Below, piece by piece: positions 1 to 12,139 of a stretch of DNA of 64,000 bases (the first letter of the stretch is position 1; every line of letters starts with the position of its first letter). The position numbers and the translations under genes are program-made. The stretch covers positions 146,895,317 to 146,959,316 of the forward strand of contig CM037584.1 of NCBI GenBank assembly GCA_021018995.1, read 5' to 3'. The notes below the pieces were generated by a model. It did not search any database. It saw only the letters and a program-made list of their open reading frames with translations, and was not told the origin of the DNA. This DNA comes from Chloranthus sessilifolius. Taxonomy: Eukaryota > Streptophyta > Magnoliopsida > Chloranthales > Chloranthaceae.

Positions 1-18
1 CAAATTTGGGTGTCTACA
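1..18 (-). repeat. start of 3' LTR of element 1
   Basis: The first 18 bases end in TGTCTACA and are identical to positions 14928-14945, the outer edge of the 5' LTR. Read on the minus strand the LTR starts TGTAGACACCC. The rest lies left of the window. Confidence 0.85.
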
Positions 19-34
19 GATGCCCCTCTTTGGT
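19..34 (-). other. polypurine tract of element 1
   Basis: On the minus strand this reads ACCAAAGAGGGGCATC directly before the LTR start TGTAGACACC. This is the expected plus-strand priming site. A near-identical tract (ACCGAAGAGGGGCATC) precedes the 3' LTR of element 2 at 21331-21346. Confidence 0.85.
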
Positions 35-2810
35 ATCCGATCACTAATGATCGTATGCCAAAGAAAAGAGACATCCGAAGAGGCCCAAGGCATTACTGAC
101 GGGTCCACTGCATTCAGAACGAACTTCAAACATCAAGTGAGTAACATGGTGAGAAAACGAAAGCCTTGGGGTGTCAGGCTAATCATTCGTTTCTCGAAGT
201 AATTGATTCCCAAGTGCTTAGCGACATTACTGGGCATAACCGAGGTGGAATGAGTTGCGAAAGCCCAATAGCTGGGAAAAACATTCTCTCGAGTTGTGAA
301 AGCCCGTTAGTCGAGAAAAATGTCTGCTTCTCGAGATGATTTGAAGGTGATTGATGTTCGAGATTTATTCTGAATACAACAGTTTCGTAAGTAAGAGGAG
401 TGATCGACCCACATTCAAAGATAGGCGTGAAGTAAACATACACAAGGCTCCACAGTTTGCGTCCAATCCTACAAGGCATTTGACGACCTCATTGGATTAT
501 TCGTGGGTGCCCCTGCTGAAAGCAGGTCGAGATCTTTGGGCGAACCCATCGATCCCAAACTTTATTTATCATGACCACCCGAGCGAAGTGAATAGATGTC
601 ATAATACTTTTTGGGAGTACGTGCCATTTTCTGAATGCATGCCTCAGCTCAGCATGATCTAGAGTATCCAGTTTTGACTTCCTTGAACAGATCTAGCCAG
701 ACATTGGGCACCTCCCAAAAGGGGGCATCCAATCCTGGTCTCTGTTGACAATGATCATAATCATCAATTAACTATGCATAATCATGCACCCATCGGGGGC
801 AATAAGCAACAACAAAGGCGATGGAAGCCCCAACCCGGACCCACTCGGGTATAATTTACGGAGACAAACGACCATCATACGGATACCCAGACGCATGGCG
901 TACACTTTATAGGGATACCGCTGCCCGCACAGGTTTTAAGCCTGCAGAAAATAAAAAGGAAATGAACCCTTCGCAGAATGCATGGTTGCACATAGTTTGA
1001 TTGATACGTAATCTCATTCCTAACAGGTTGGTTTCAACCAGCGATTGACCTTTTCCAACGGAGAATCAGAAGCTTAAGACACTTAAATTCACATGAATCC
1101 AAAACATAGCGCTCATTACAAAAATTTAGCAGTGGAGTCGACTCGATCGAAACATTGACTGTTTGATCAGGACTGACACCATTGCTCCTACTTTGAAGTA
1201 GGATCCATGGATCCAAGGTGAACCTTTGACCTAGGACATTAATTTTGCATAGTTGCGTTGTCGATAAAATATTGACATTTTATCGCATCAAAACACGCAT
1301 GTGTGTAGCTATGCGTAGCATGAAAACATAGATTTCTTTTTCTTTTTCTTTTCAAAATGATTTTCATTTTTTTTTTTTTAGACCTGACGTCGGTGGTGAG
1401 ATGCTTTATCTGATTTGTCCATCGCTGAGAAGTTGCCCGCTTCGAGGCTTTGGACCGTGTGATGTTCCGACACATTCTCAAGAAAACGTCAATCCCTTTT
1501 TTGTTTATACATATAAAGAAAATGCATCCTAAACAATAGAAAAAAAAGTAGATTTCTGTCTACACTTTTTTATTTTCAAGATATTTTTTGGATTTTTGTT
1601 TTTAGAGATTTTTTATTATTTTTCTTTATTTTTGAGATTGAAATATGATGCTGGAAATTTGTTCATGAAAATGAGTAGAAATGTATACACATTTTTTGGT
1701 GTTTGGATTTTTCTTGATTTTTTGTTTTTAGCTTTTCTTCTCTTTTCTTTTTTTTTGATGCCTTGATAGTGAGACGGAGTAACGGGTCCCATTTTGAGCA
1801 TAGTCGAACTCTTTCATGCAGTCAGACCTGAGCGAGTTTCTAGATTTTACAAAGGCCGGAACGTCGATCCCTTTGGATTGAGTTAAACCTTTCTCCTTGC
1901 CTCAAGTCATACGTTTGGCGGTGCGGATTTCACAAAGACAATTTTGGTCGGGACCCGATTCGAACTAGCATGAGCGGCCAAGTCGGACAAGAGGGTACAG
2001 GAAGAGTAACAAAAGGGTTCCGCAAATATCAATCTTCTCAATCAGTCCAAACCTTTCTTTTTCAATTTTTTCTCTCTTTTTTTTTAAAATTTATTTATCT
2101 CCTTTTTTACCCGTGGCGCCCTTTCAGGTTTTCACCACGTCCATGGGTTTAGCTCTCTTACCCCAAGCGCCCCTTCGAATTTTCACCTGGTCCGCACAAA
2201 CTCGTTGTTTTTACCCGTAGCGTCCTTTCAGGTTTTCACCACATCCATCTTGCTTTGAGCTTGTATTTTTTATTTTATTATTAGTTTTTATTTTTTTTAT
2301 TTCCTTTTTTCAACAGCCACGACATAGACGTTGATTCCATCATAGCCGACTAGGTGGGGTTCAGGTGTCGTCTCACAACTCGGCTTGTGTTGACTTTAAC
2401 AGATCCTATGACTGCTTGTGAACCTAAAAAGAGGGCTTTGGCCATGGGTCAGGTTAGGATTTGAAGGTATGCTGGGATAGAAAAGTATCTTTGATATGGC
2501 TTCAGTTTTCTCAACATACTTTCTTCCTTGAGGATCTTACTGTACATGCCCCATGATTTTTGTTCTTTTTTTTTTATTTCAGGCAATCCTCTTTTTTTAT
2601 TTGGGGGGGGGGGGGTTTGCTTTTTGGATTTTGATGGTAATTTCACTTCTCTTTTTTGAATGTACATACACACAATTTTTTGGGAAAGGAGTTATTGAAA
2701 GAAAAAAGGCCCAGGGTCAAATGGGGTAGCAAAGGATATCGTCATTTTTAGGGATGCTTTCTGGCTACTGTGTTTGGAATGATGGCCTCTTTTGGGTGGT
2801 TCTTAAGCAG
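35..2810 (-). other. non-coding 3' internal region of element 1
   Basis: This is the region between the integrase stop and the polypurine tract. No convincing coding region is seen. It is T-rich on the plus strand and holds long T runs near 1365-1380 and 2065-2085. There is a 13-base G run at 2603-2615, and about three imperfect copies of a unit containing 'gcgccctttcaggttttcac' between 2105 and 2250. Unlike element 2, it has no antisense extra ORF here. Confidence 0.6.
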
Positions 2811-4289
2811 TCACATATCTGTTTCATCAATACTTACCTTATCACGATAGACTAAGAGTAGAGCCATCGGCCATCGGACGTATCCAGCGTTGATGGGCTC
2901 AGGAAGATGATCTCCATCCATGGTGGCGAGGCGGATGGCGTATCTCGGCAATACTTCTCGAATGACGTAAGGTCCTTCCCAGTTCGGTTTAAACTTTTCT
3001 CTCGGATCAGCATGGAGGGATGGGAAGATCTTGTTCAACACAGTGTCTCCTACCTTTAGATCTTGACCGCGGACACGTTTATTATAAGCGCGTGCGATTT
3101 GCCCCTAATAAACCTGAGTGTGATACAAGGCTAGGAGTCTCTTCTCGTCCAATAAGTTTAACTGTTCAAAGCGGGATCTCTCTCTTTCTGCTTTGGATAA
3201 GCCTGATTCCATGAGGATTCGAAGCGAGGGTACTTCAACCTCTATCGAGAGGACGGCCTCGGTTCCATACACAAGGGAGAATGGTGTTGCCCCTGTAGCG
3301 GTACGGATCGATGTTCGGTAGGTTCATAAAGCAAATGGCAGCATTTCACTCAAATCTCGATAAGTGACGACCATTTTCTCAAGGATGCGGACGACTGTCT
3401 TGTTAGCGGCTTTCACGGCTCCATTAGTTTGAGGCCGATAAGGGGATGAGCGATGGTGCTTGATCTTGTATTGCTCGCAGAAGTCTCAGATGTGCTTATT
3501 TGCAAAGTTTATGTCGTTGTCCATGATGATATCTTTGGGTACTCCAAATTGACACACAATATTGTTCTTGAGAAACATCTCAACGTGACTAGCAGCGATG
3601 TTGGCATATGACGCCGCTTCTACCCACTTGGTGAAGTATTCAATGGCGACAAGGATGAACCAATGTCCGTTTGGTGCTTTCGGATTAATCATTCCGACAA
3701 TGTCAAGGCCTCAAGTAGCAAATGGCCAAGGAGTGGTCATGCAATGAAGATCAATGGCAGGAGCGTGTATCAGACTAGAGTGTTCTTGACACTTGTAGCA
3801 TTTTTGAACATGCTTGCAACAATCCAATTCCATGGAGGTCCAAAAGTATCCCTGCCGTAGGATTTTCTTAGCGAGCATGTGACCACTGACGTGGGCTCTG
3901 CATACTCCCTCATGGATTTCTTTCATAATATTGACCGCTTCACTTTCAGTGAGGCACCTAAGTAAGATGTTATTGTATGATCGCTTGTAGAGGCATTCCC
4001 GGCAAATGACGTAACCTGCCGCTAAACGTTGAATGGTTCGTCGGTCTGTCTTGGATGTACCCTCCGGGAAAGTTAGGGTCTCGGGGAAATTCTTGATATC
4101 TGAGAACCAAGGTGGCTCATCATCAGGCTTTATAGGTTCCTCAATCTGGAGGTAGAAGGCCGGCTCATTCCTCTGCTCGATCATGATCGGCTTCATCTCA
4201 ACACCATAAGGGATTTCAATCATTGACGCCAAAGTTGCTAATGTGTTAGCAAAGAGATTCCTTATCCGGGAGACGTATGAGAAAGTCAC
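2811..4289 (-). pseudogene. integrase region of element 1 pol, with stop codons
   Basis: The integrase inserts the cDNA into host DNA. The N-terminal zinc-binding part lies at about 3760-3930, with an H...H spacing followed by CYKC. The core begins near 3711, and its first Asp sits in the LDIVG segment just below a stop codon. The second Asp is in IIMDND near 3520. At the third catalytic position, codon 3413-3411, the expected Glu is Lys (AAA) in the context NGAVKAAN. The C-terminal part with KFKPNWEGPYVI is at 2811-3041. All pieces share one frame, broken by single stop codons at about 4359, 3711, 3486 and others. The enzyme would be inactive. Confidence 0.85.
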
Positions 4290-4358
4290 ATCTTGAAAGC
4301 AAGCTATCAGATCCTCGAGGTATTCATGATAGGGGATCAGTTTCTTGTCTTTCGTCTT

Positions 4359-4670
4359 TCAGTCACCATTCGTCTGACATATGATTAACTGTGAATCACC
4401 ACATACTCGAAGGTGAGTTACATTTAGTTCGAGAGCTGCATGTAGACCAGCGGCACAAGCTTCGTACTCAGCCATATTGTTAGTGCAAGGGAAGTTGAGC
4501 TTGATAGAGACCGGTACATGGGATCCTTTTGGTGAAATTAGGATAACGCCAGCTCCTTGGCCCTCGACATTTGCTGCCCCGTCAAAGTGCGTTACCCATG
4601 ATTCTTCTACTTCTTTTGTATCGTCTTCTGTCATGAACAGGATGTCCTCATCGGGGAACTCAGTTCTCAA
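4359..4670 (-). pseudogene. second RNase H (aRNH) domain of element 1 pol
   Basis: This is the additional archaeal-type RNase H domain that marks Tat-lineage gypsy elements. It lies between the normal RNase H and the integrase. The visible acidic residues are Asp in THFDGAANV, Glu in MAEYEA and Asp in VCGDSQL, so the catalytic residues are kept. It is in the same frame as the surrounding pol segments. A TGA at 4359-4361 ends it, and a TAA near 4775 separates it from the preceding RNase H. Confidence 0.85.
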
Positions 4671-4775
4671 AGGCTCATAATCAGGTAAAGGATTGTCAGC
4701 AAGATGATCAGCAAGTGCCTGCCCCTTGATCGACTTCTGAGTGATGTATGTGATGTCGAATTCAGATAATAAAAG

Positions 4776-6002
4776 TTACCATCGTGCGATTCGTCCAGTG
4801 AGAGCTAGCTTTTCAAATAAGTATTTCAATGGGTCCATTCCGGCCAAGAGCAGAACGGCCTGAGATAGCAAGTAGAGGCGGAGCCTTTGAGTAGCCCATA
4901 CAAGAGCCAGACATGCTTTCTCCAGATGAGAGTAGCGCGCTTCATAATCAGTAAACTTCTTGCTCAAATAGTAAATAGCCTGCTCTCTTCTTCTCGTTTC
5001 ATCGTGCTGCCCCAAGACTAATCCCATCGAAACTTTCGTCGTGGAGAGATACATCAAGAGTGGTCTCCCTAGCTCAGGTGGTACCAAAACAGGTGGATTA
5101 AGGAGGTAGCTTTTGATTTTTTCGAACGCTGCCTGACAATCGTCGTTGCATTCAACAGGTGAATTCTTCCTTAGTAACTTAAAGATCAACGTGCAGATTG
5201 GAGTTAGCTGTGCAATGAACCAACTGATATACTGTATTCTACCCAGAAACCCTCTAACCTCTTTCTCAATTGACGGCAGTGGCATTTTAGTGATAGCTTT
5301 GACTTTGATTGGGTCAACCTCGATCCCCCTCCTGCTGATGATGAACCCTAGAAGTTTCCCTGACATAGCACCAAATGCGCACTTCTGTGGATTCAGTCAT
5401 AGTCGATACTTCCTCAGCCTTTCAAACAGCTTCTGAAGGTTTACTAGATGGTCGCTTTGCTCTGGTGATTTAGCTGTCATATCATCGACATATACTTCAA
5501 TCTCTCGGTGCATCATGTCATGAAATAGTACAGTCATAGCTCTCTGGTACGTTGCACCGGCATTCTTCAGCCCAAATGGCATGACTTAATAGCAAAAGGT
5601 TCCCCAGGGGGTAATGAACGTTGTCTTCTCGCGATCAACCTTTACCATTTTGATCTGATTGTATCTTGAGAATCCATCCATAAAAGAAAGCATCTCGTGC
5701 TTAGTTGTGTTATCAACCAAGATGTCGATGTGTGGTAATAGGAAATCGTCCTTTGGGCTCGCTTTGTTCAAATTGCAGAAATTGATACACATGCGGACCT
5801 TTCCATCGTTCTTTGGCACAGGTACGATATTGGCTAGCCATTGCGGGTATTTAGATACCATGAGAAACCCTGCATCGTATTGCTTGATGACCTCATCTTT
5901 GACTTTCAGCATCCATTCAAGTCGGAGCTTCTGCTTGACTGGCTTCATATCAGGGTAGAGGGGCAACTCATGCTCAACCAAATCAGTATCCAGACCAGGC
6001 AT
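4776..6002 (-). pseudogene. reverse transcriptase and RNase H region of element 1 pol
   Basis: The reverse transcriptase fingers and palm begin near 5900 (YPQWLANIVPVPK, then VRMCINFCNLNKASPKDDFLLP). The MPFGLKNAGATYQ motif is at 5582, and the catalytic YVDD is at 5492-5481. The connection and first RNase H follow, with FLGRIQYISWFI, AIYYLSKKFTDYEARYS and DPLKYLFEKLALTGRIARW. The usual first acidic residue of this RNase H is not obvious in LLMYLSTTKVSMGLVL. One reading frame runs through the region. It is interrupted by stops at 5583-5585, about 5397 and 4776, so the gene is a pseudogene with little other damage. Confidence 0.9.
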
Positions 6003-7178
6003 GTCCTCGTACGACTAGGCAAAAACGTCTTAGTATGACTGAAAGAAGTCGATCATGCTTTTTCTTTCCTCAGGAGATAGTGACGTTCCGATTTTGGTTA
6101 TCCTAGGAACCTCCTTAGTTCCTAGATTGACGTCTTCGGTCTCTTCGACAATGGGGGTAGGGTCATACTCAAAGTCGGCAAATCGATCAAGGAGCTCATT
6201 GGGGAGTTCCTCGAAGGGGACATCCACATCTAGACTCGTGATCCCTACCTCTTCTTATATTTCTACAGGGAAGGGGTCGATTTCACGTGGGACGGGCATT
6301 TTGAATATGGCATCCTTTTGTGGGACATTTTCTAGAATTTTAAATGACTATTTTTGGACTTTGGATTTTTTCAATGTTTTTGAGATTTTATATTTTTTTC
6401 ATGTTTTTGAGATTTTATATTTTTTCCATGTTTTTGAGATTTTATATTTTTTCTATGTTTTTGAGATTTTTATTTTCTTCGGAGACGGGCCCTTGGCAAG
6501 GCGGGTTGCTATATACACAAGGTATTGTTTGCCAAGGGCTTCTCTCACTTTTTATAGGTTGTTTTTTTTTGGGAAACGGGTGCCAAATGTTAGGCCACTC
6601 TCCGCTTCCAGGGTTTGGGGCAAAGATGCCCAGTTGCGTACTTGAGGGGCCGCTTCTTTACCTGTTGGGATGGAGGGTGCTGACTGATATGGCTCATTGG
6701 AGTCAGCCTCCATCAAATTGATCCCCATTTTATCTGAGATCATGTCCTCAAACGATAACTCGATTTTGTGGTGATTCACCACAGGGGGGGTTTGTTCAGG
6801 TACCAACCGTCGTTCCTCAAAAAGGGACAACGTGGCCAAATCTATCTCCAAGTTGGGAAGGGAGATCTGGGGATTGGTGGGATGGATTGGGGCTGTGGGT
6901 TTGTGTAGGGTCAAATGGGTTGCCCCATTTCGATCGATCTTTAAGACCCCTGCACTGATGAAGGAATCCCTGATGTGCGGCCTAGGGCAAGGTTTCTCTT
7001 CTATGTTGATTCCTCGAGCTCTTGCTGCTGCGGCGACCCTGGCTTTCTCTTTGGCCTCTCGAACCTCTTGCTCTGTGGGCTTGTATCCTAGCCTGAATCT
7101 TACCTTTTGTCCCTTAGCGACAATTGGCTCTTTTCTTCCTTGTAATCTGGGTCTCAGACCCCTTCCTTTCTGATAACC
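6003..7178 (-). pseudogene. protease-RT spacer of element 1 pol
   Basis: This is the linker between protease and reverse transcriptase. It is in the pol frame, with several stops. Recognisable parts are a Lys/Arg-rich segment just after the protease (GRGLRPRLQGRKEP, about 7100-7160) and an acidic segment at 6030-6227. An SYEDMPGL-type motif leads into RT near 6000. Four imperfect copies of a T-rich 28-30 bp unit (about 6365-6475) interrupt it. Ogre-type relatives often have an intron in this interval, but no convincing splice pair was located here. Confidence 0.6.
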
Positions 7179-8081
7179 TCACTTTTGAAGCATTGCCACT
7201 ACCGCTACCATAACGCCTCCTGTTTTAGGCATGATGCCCTCGATGGGCTCCGGGAGTATTGCCGACACTTCGTACTCAAAACTGTGGAGGTCGATGTCCT
7301 CAGCAGTGTGTGGTACATCCAGCATATTGGGTTTCTCCACGCTGTTAGTGGCCTTCTCTTTCTCACTGTGCACCTCTCCGATGATTGTGATAATCTTATG
7401 CCCAGATGCAAATTTGAGTTTCTGGTACAATGTGGAAGGTCTGGCTCTAACTTCATGTAGCCACGGGTGCCCTAACAGCAGATTAAATAAGGATTTGATG
7501 TCCATTACCTGAAATATTATGGAGAAGGTCATTGGCCCAATTAACAGCTCAAGGTCAACTTCTCCCATTATCTTTCTTCGTGTGATATCAAAACCTCGGG
7601 CCCTGGTTCTGGTGGGCCTTAGCATGCACGGATCAACCCCGTTCTTGGTGGCAGTTCTTAACGGGCATATATTCAATACAGACCCATTATCAATTAGTAC
7701 CAAGGGGATAATCATATTTCCGGACTCAACGATTATATTTAAAGATTTTGAGTGACTTCCTCCTTCCTCAGGTAAATCGGCATCAGGAAATGAAATGGCA
7801 TTTGGAGCCATCACTTGACCAATTATCTGCCTGACTTCATCCGGGCTAACTTGAAGTGATACATGCACATTTTTTAACGCCCCCATTAATGCTTGAAAAT
7901 GGAGCAGGGATGTCATCAACAGATCCCATACAGTGATATGGGCAGGCATTCTTATCAGCTGAGTCTCCAGTATATGTTCTCGACTCATCTTCTCGAAGGG
8001 GTTCACCGCATTGTCTTTCTTTCCTTCGGGTTGGGCCTGTCTTTGTTCTTTGGTACAGCTATTTTGATATCCTCCTAACAC
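7179..8081 (-). pseudogene. aspartic protease region of element 1 pol
   Basis: This retroviral-type aspartic protease would process the Gag-Pol polyprotein. The active-site motif is VLIDNGSVLN, with Asp at about residue 131 of this 300-residue stretch (codon 7691-7689). Asn stands in the place of the usual Thr/Ser, a variant common in this lineage. The flap and C-terminal part, LLLGHPWLHE, is near residue 205. The segment is open for 300 codons, the longest intact piece of pol, and ends at a TGA at 7179-7181. It shares the frame of the RT, RNase H and integrase segments below it. Confidence 0.85.
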
Positions 8082-8179
8082 AGTAACAAAATCTCTCGCC
8101 CCTTCTCTCTCGCTGCATTGACATCTATTTGTTCATAGCTTAGCGAAACCTCATGAGGATCATATGTGGGTCCCGAGAG

Positions 8180-8595
8180 CTAGAAATGTATGATTGTCGG
8201 TTCTTGAGGTACTTGTACTGTCGGCTCAGGAGCTGTGGGCAATACTTGATTCACCACGATGGCAGCGGATTGGGTGGAAAGATTGGGCCAAATGGGGATG
8301 GTGAAGCTTAAGGGTGGTGGCATTGGAGGGAAGGAGGTAAAAGTAGGCCATTGATAGCTAGTGGGTGCTGGCAGCAAATGGGGGGTCTGATGGGCCGTTA
8401 GGTAATTGATCGGGGTGGTGGAGTTGCGGTGTGAACTGGGGGGTGATGGGGTCCATTGATAAGCGATGGGTCTGGTGTTGGATTGGGAACACTGGTGGCA
8501 AAGGTGTCGATGGGGGCTGTGGTGTATGGTGGTAGTTGAAATGGGACGGGCGCAGGCCATTGATAACTAGCGGGTGCAGGTGCAGTATTGGGGGC
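8180..8595 (-). pseudogene. Pro-rich gag-pol junction of element 1
   Basis: Between the end of the gag reading frame and the protease lies a Pro/Thr/Ser-rich stretch (for example SYQWPTFTSFPPMPPP). It is in a different frame from both neighbours. The repeated SYQWP motif suggests local duplication of a spacer. No enzymatic motif is seen. It is best read as a frame-shifted C-terminal tail of Gag or a linker. Confidence 0.45.
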
Positions 8596-10234
8596 CTAGG
8601 GGCTTATAGGGTAATTGATGGGGGTTGTGGTGTATGATTGATATGCATTGATATTTATATAATTGACGGGTGTGGTGGACGGAAAGTATGCCCGGAGATC
8701 CAAGGGTTCAAATTGCAGGGTTGGGTTGGGGAAATATTCAGACAAATTGAGGGGTTCAATTACCCCAACATTCCTTTCTTCATCATTCCTCGGCAATGGT
8801 GCCACATAATTCTCCCGATCATTGATATAATCAGATGGGTCAAATTCAAACTCCTCCTCGTCTTCTGTCATTCCGACGGTGGGTCTGGGACTTGCTCCTC
8901 CGGTGGGATGTGGGGATAGTGGCACTTGATGAATATTAGTATGCTGAGAGGGTGCAAGGGGAATGATTTTCCTGACATCAATCAAATCCTGGATGGCGTG
9001 CTTCAATGGGAAGCAGCGATCAATAGGGTGACCTGAACTCTGATGAAAATTACAGTAGGTATTTGGGTCATAGTTCCTTGGGATCGAGTGAGGAAGAGGT
9101 TGTGGTTTGCGGATAGCCACTAATCCCTTTTCTACTAATAAGGGCAATAGTACACTCAATGATTGCCCCAGAGGTGTGAAGACTTGGTCGTAGCAGGCTC
9201 TCCTCTGTTCCGGGGTCATTTGCATTCCTTGCCTATTCCCCATTCTTTGCGTCTGCTCAGGCCTAACGGGTGCTAGTGAGGCAGCCTGAAATTGAAACGG
9301 GATTGTATTATTATTGGGCCGGGTATTGACTATGTTCTGGACATCGCCCCCTGTTCTCTTCTCGTTCCTTTGCTCTAAAAATCTTCTAACCCCACTGGAT
9401 CCACTCGGCATATTCTTTTTCAGACACCCCTCCTTGATGGCGTCCTCGCATCGGTTAGCATTTCTCACCAGATCAAGAAGTTGGTCTGGCCCGATATACC
9501 AAAAGTTCAAATCAATCGGCGGTATTCTTTGAAATCATCTCTATCTGTTCATCATCAGGTATTCTATTCTTGACCTGAGCTGCCAATGCTCTCCATCGCC
9601 CAAAGTAGTCGCTTAAGGTCTCGTTCTGGTTCTGCTTTAAATGGGCCAAGTCGGACTTACACGGCTCGATGTCTATATTGTAGACATACTGTTCTTGAAA
9701 GAGGTGCGTCAAGTCCCTCCATGTTTTCATCATGGATGGCTTTAATGATGTGAACCATCTCAAAGCCAGACCGGTCAGACTCTTTTGAAAGACTTTTATT
9801 AGTAGTCTTTCGTCCTCCCCGTATTGGCACATGTCCCCACAGTAGGACTTCAGGTGCACAATAGGATTGCTAGTGCCATTATTATATTTGTCGAAGGCTG
9901 GCATTTTAAATTTGGGGGGCAGGGGGACCTCAGCGAACAGACATATGTCTGTGAAGTCTGTGGCGTGGATTTCAGCACCACCCATTTTCATCAGCTACTT
10001 TTGTATTTTGTCTAACTGTTCTTTCAGCTGTTCCGACTCTTTTGATACAGGGGTCGCTTTCTCGGCCGTCAGTTGAACTTCACTCTGGGCCACCAGGGGG
10101 TGGGCAATTATGGGAGGAGTGTTGAGGCCGGTCAAAGCCCCAGCATAGGCCCCGCTATTCCTAATCTCATCCTCTTCATACAGCTGGTCGGCATAATGTA
10201 CAGTGAGGGCGGGATTCTCCTGTTGTTGTTGCAT
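8596..10234 (-). pseudogene. gag of element 1, with stop codon and frameshift
   Basis: This is the capsid/nucleocapsid precursor. The retrotransposon gag domain is clear at 9512-9991 (FKMPAFDKYNNGTSNP, LALRWFTSLKP, LSDYFGRWRALAAQV). The nucleic-acid-binding finger CNFHQSSGHPIDRC (C-x2-H-x4-H-x4-C) lies near 9020-9050, a form typical of Tat gag proteins. A TAG at 9995-9997 separates an upstream segment (9998-10234) in the same frame. The frame changes near 9510. The N-terminal extension beyond 10234 runs into the proline-rich minisatellite. Confidence 0.85.
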
Positions 10235-10239
10235 GGGTT

Positions 10240-11667
10240 GGATGGGAATAACATGAGTAGGGGTTGGGTGAGCCCATTGGGGGTGAGGAAAGGTTTGTTG
10301 GGTGATGGGAATTTGGTTTTGAGGTGGGGCCTGATAGGGCCATTGGGTATGGGGGAAGGTTTGGAGATGGCCTTGGGGTGTGGGCCCATGGGAGAATTGG
10401 GTTTGAGGTATGGCACGGGTTTGACCCGGCTGTGAAGGTTGGGTTAAATGTTGGGGGTATTATGGATGGTATGAGTGTGGGGTTTGGGTTTGGGCCATGA
10501 ACCCTTGGCCATTTTGGGCCACAGGCCATTGATAGGTTTGGGCCATGGACCCTTGGTGGGTGTGGGCTAGTGGGCCATGGGTCGGTATGGGTCATGGGCC
10601 CTTGATGGGTCTGACCCAATGGGCCTTGATGGTTTTGGGCCATGATCCCTTGGTGGGTCTAGGCCATGGGCCCTATGTAGGTTTGGCCCATGGGCCCTTG
10701 GTGGGTATGGCCCAGTGGGCCTTGATGTGTTTGGGCCATGGGCCTTTGGTGGGTCTGGGCCATGGGCCCTGGGTAGGCTTGGGTGGTGGGGTATTGGGTC
10801 ATGGGGTCCTGAAATATGTGAAAAAAGGGGGTTTGGGCCAATGGGCCTTGGGGTATGTGGGAGTTTAGAAATTGGGCCATAGGGCCTTGGGGTAAGTGGG
10901 TAATGGGGGTTGATGGGGGTCATGGGGGAGTGAGGCATGGAGATTGGCTAGGGTATGGGATGGGTTCATGGGGTGTGGAGGAGAGGGGGTGTTTTGAGAA
11001 GCCTTCCACATGGAATAGGCTTGGAACCTCTCCTCCATCATGGTCATGGAGAAAGGGTTGGATGGAGATGGGAGATTAAGGGGTGATGGGGTATAGATGG
11101 GATGGAGGTGGTGGAAAAATTGGGTATGGCCCCGGTATAATCGGGCATGGCCATAGTAGGTGGGGGGGTATGGGGTAGATGAGGGGATGTATTGGATATG
11201 TTTTGGGATGATGGGGGGCATGATGAGGAGAGATGAGGAAAGTTGGGCATGACCCCGATAAAAATGGACATGACCCAGATGGATGGAGGATTTTGGGGGG
11301 GGGGGTTGGATAGGGTGGAAGTGGTGTATGTGAATGTGGGTGGATCGGGTCTATAGGGGGATGATGGGAAGTGGGGCATGGATGTGGATTGGGAAAATGG
11401 GTTTAGGTTTTGTATGGATGTGGATGGGAGATGAGTTGGACTTGGCATGGGCATGGCTTGGGCAAAAGATGGAGAATGGGGGGGGTGGATTTTGGATATT
11501 TTGGGAGGTAGTGGTTGGGAAAATGGGGGCGCCAAATGGGCCGGTAACGGTAAAAGGGGGTTGGGGAGGGGGATGGTGGAAAAGACTTCTCCCGAATGGA
11601 AGTGGGTTGGAGAATGTGGCGGGGGTGAGTCAGGATCGGCGTAAGCCGGGTCCACTACCCACAACAT
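10240..11667 (-). pseudogene. Pro-rich N-terminal gag extension built on minisatellite DNA (element 1)
   Basis: On the minus strand this interval is open in overlapping stretches in several frames. They encode Pro/His/Ser/Thr-rich peptide with repeated RAHGP and HQGP motifs. The upstream end (11044-11667) is a Pro/Ser-rich frame beginning near VVDPAYADPDSPPPH. The plus strand is extremely G-rich. It is probably the expanded N-terminal portion of gag, now frame-shifted by repeat-unit indels. No known domain is seen. Confidence 0.45.
10480..10900. repeat. GGGCCATGGGCC-type minisatellite
   Basis: This consists of imperfect tandem copies of a unit of about 36 bp. The core is 'gggccatgggcccttggtgg', which contains the palindrome GGGCCATGGGCC or GGCCCATGGGCC. 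More degenerate GT-rich units extend to roughly 11640. Confidence 0.75.
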
Positions 11668-12139
11668 TCTTCAGGAGCGGGTCGGGTAAGGGTGCCTTGG
11701 ATAAGGCTCAAAAATATTTCCTCCTTCCCCTACGAGACAGCGGAGGGCAAGATGATGTCGTTGTGCTGGCACCACAAACTATCTATTTCTCTTTGGGTTT
11801 TGATTATATATATGTTTTTTGAATTTTTTGAAAAAGTTTTAAAAAATAAAGGTTCCGAAGCCTTGGAATTCCCTTTTCAAGTGGCTCTCGTACCTTAATT
11901 TATGGCGACGACTCCAATGCACTTCAAAAGAATCGAAGGAGAACCTTCGATCTATTGAAGGCACGAAAATCGAGGCAAACAACCTGATCCCTCGGAATGA
12001 GCCAAAAAGAAGTTGCCCTCTTTTGATCGGCTGGGGCATATTGGGTGTCGGAGATGGCGGGGCCTAAACAAGGTACTAAGCACACTGATCGGGGGACTCG
12101 GGAGGTGAAGAAGGCCACAGATTCAAGCTAAGGTGCTGT

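Noticed and set aside
10073-11644. Gly/Trp-rich open stretches on the plus strand
   Set aside because: They are the reverse complement of the Pro-rich minisatellite and the gag extension, with no independent support.
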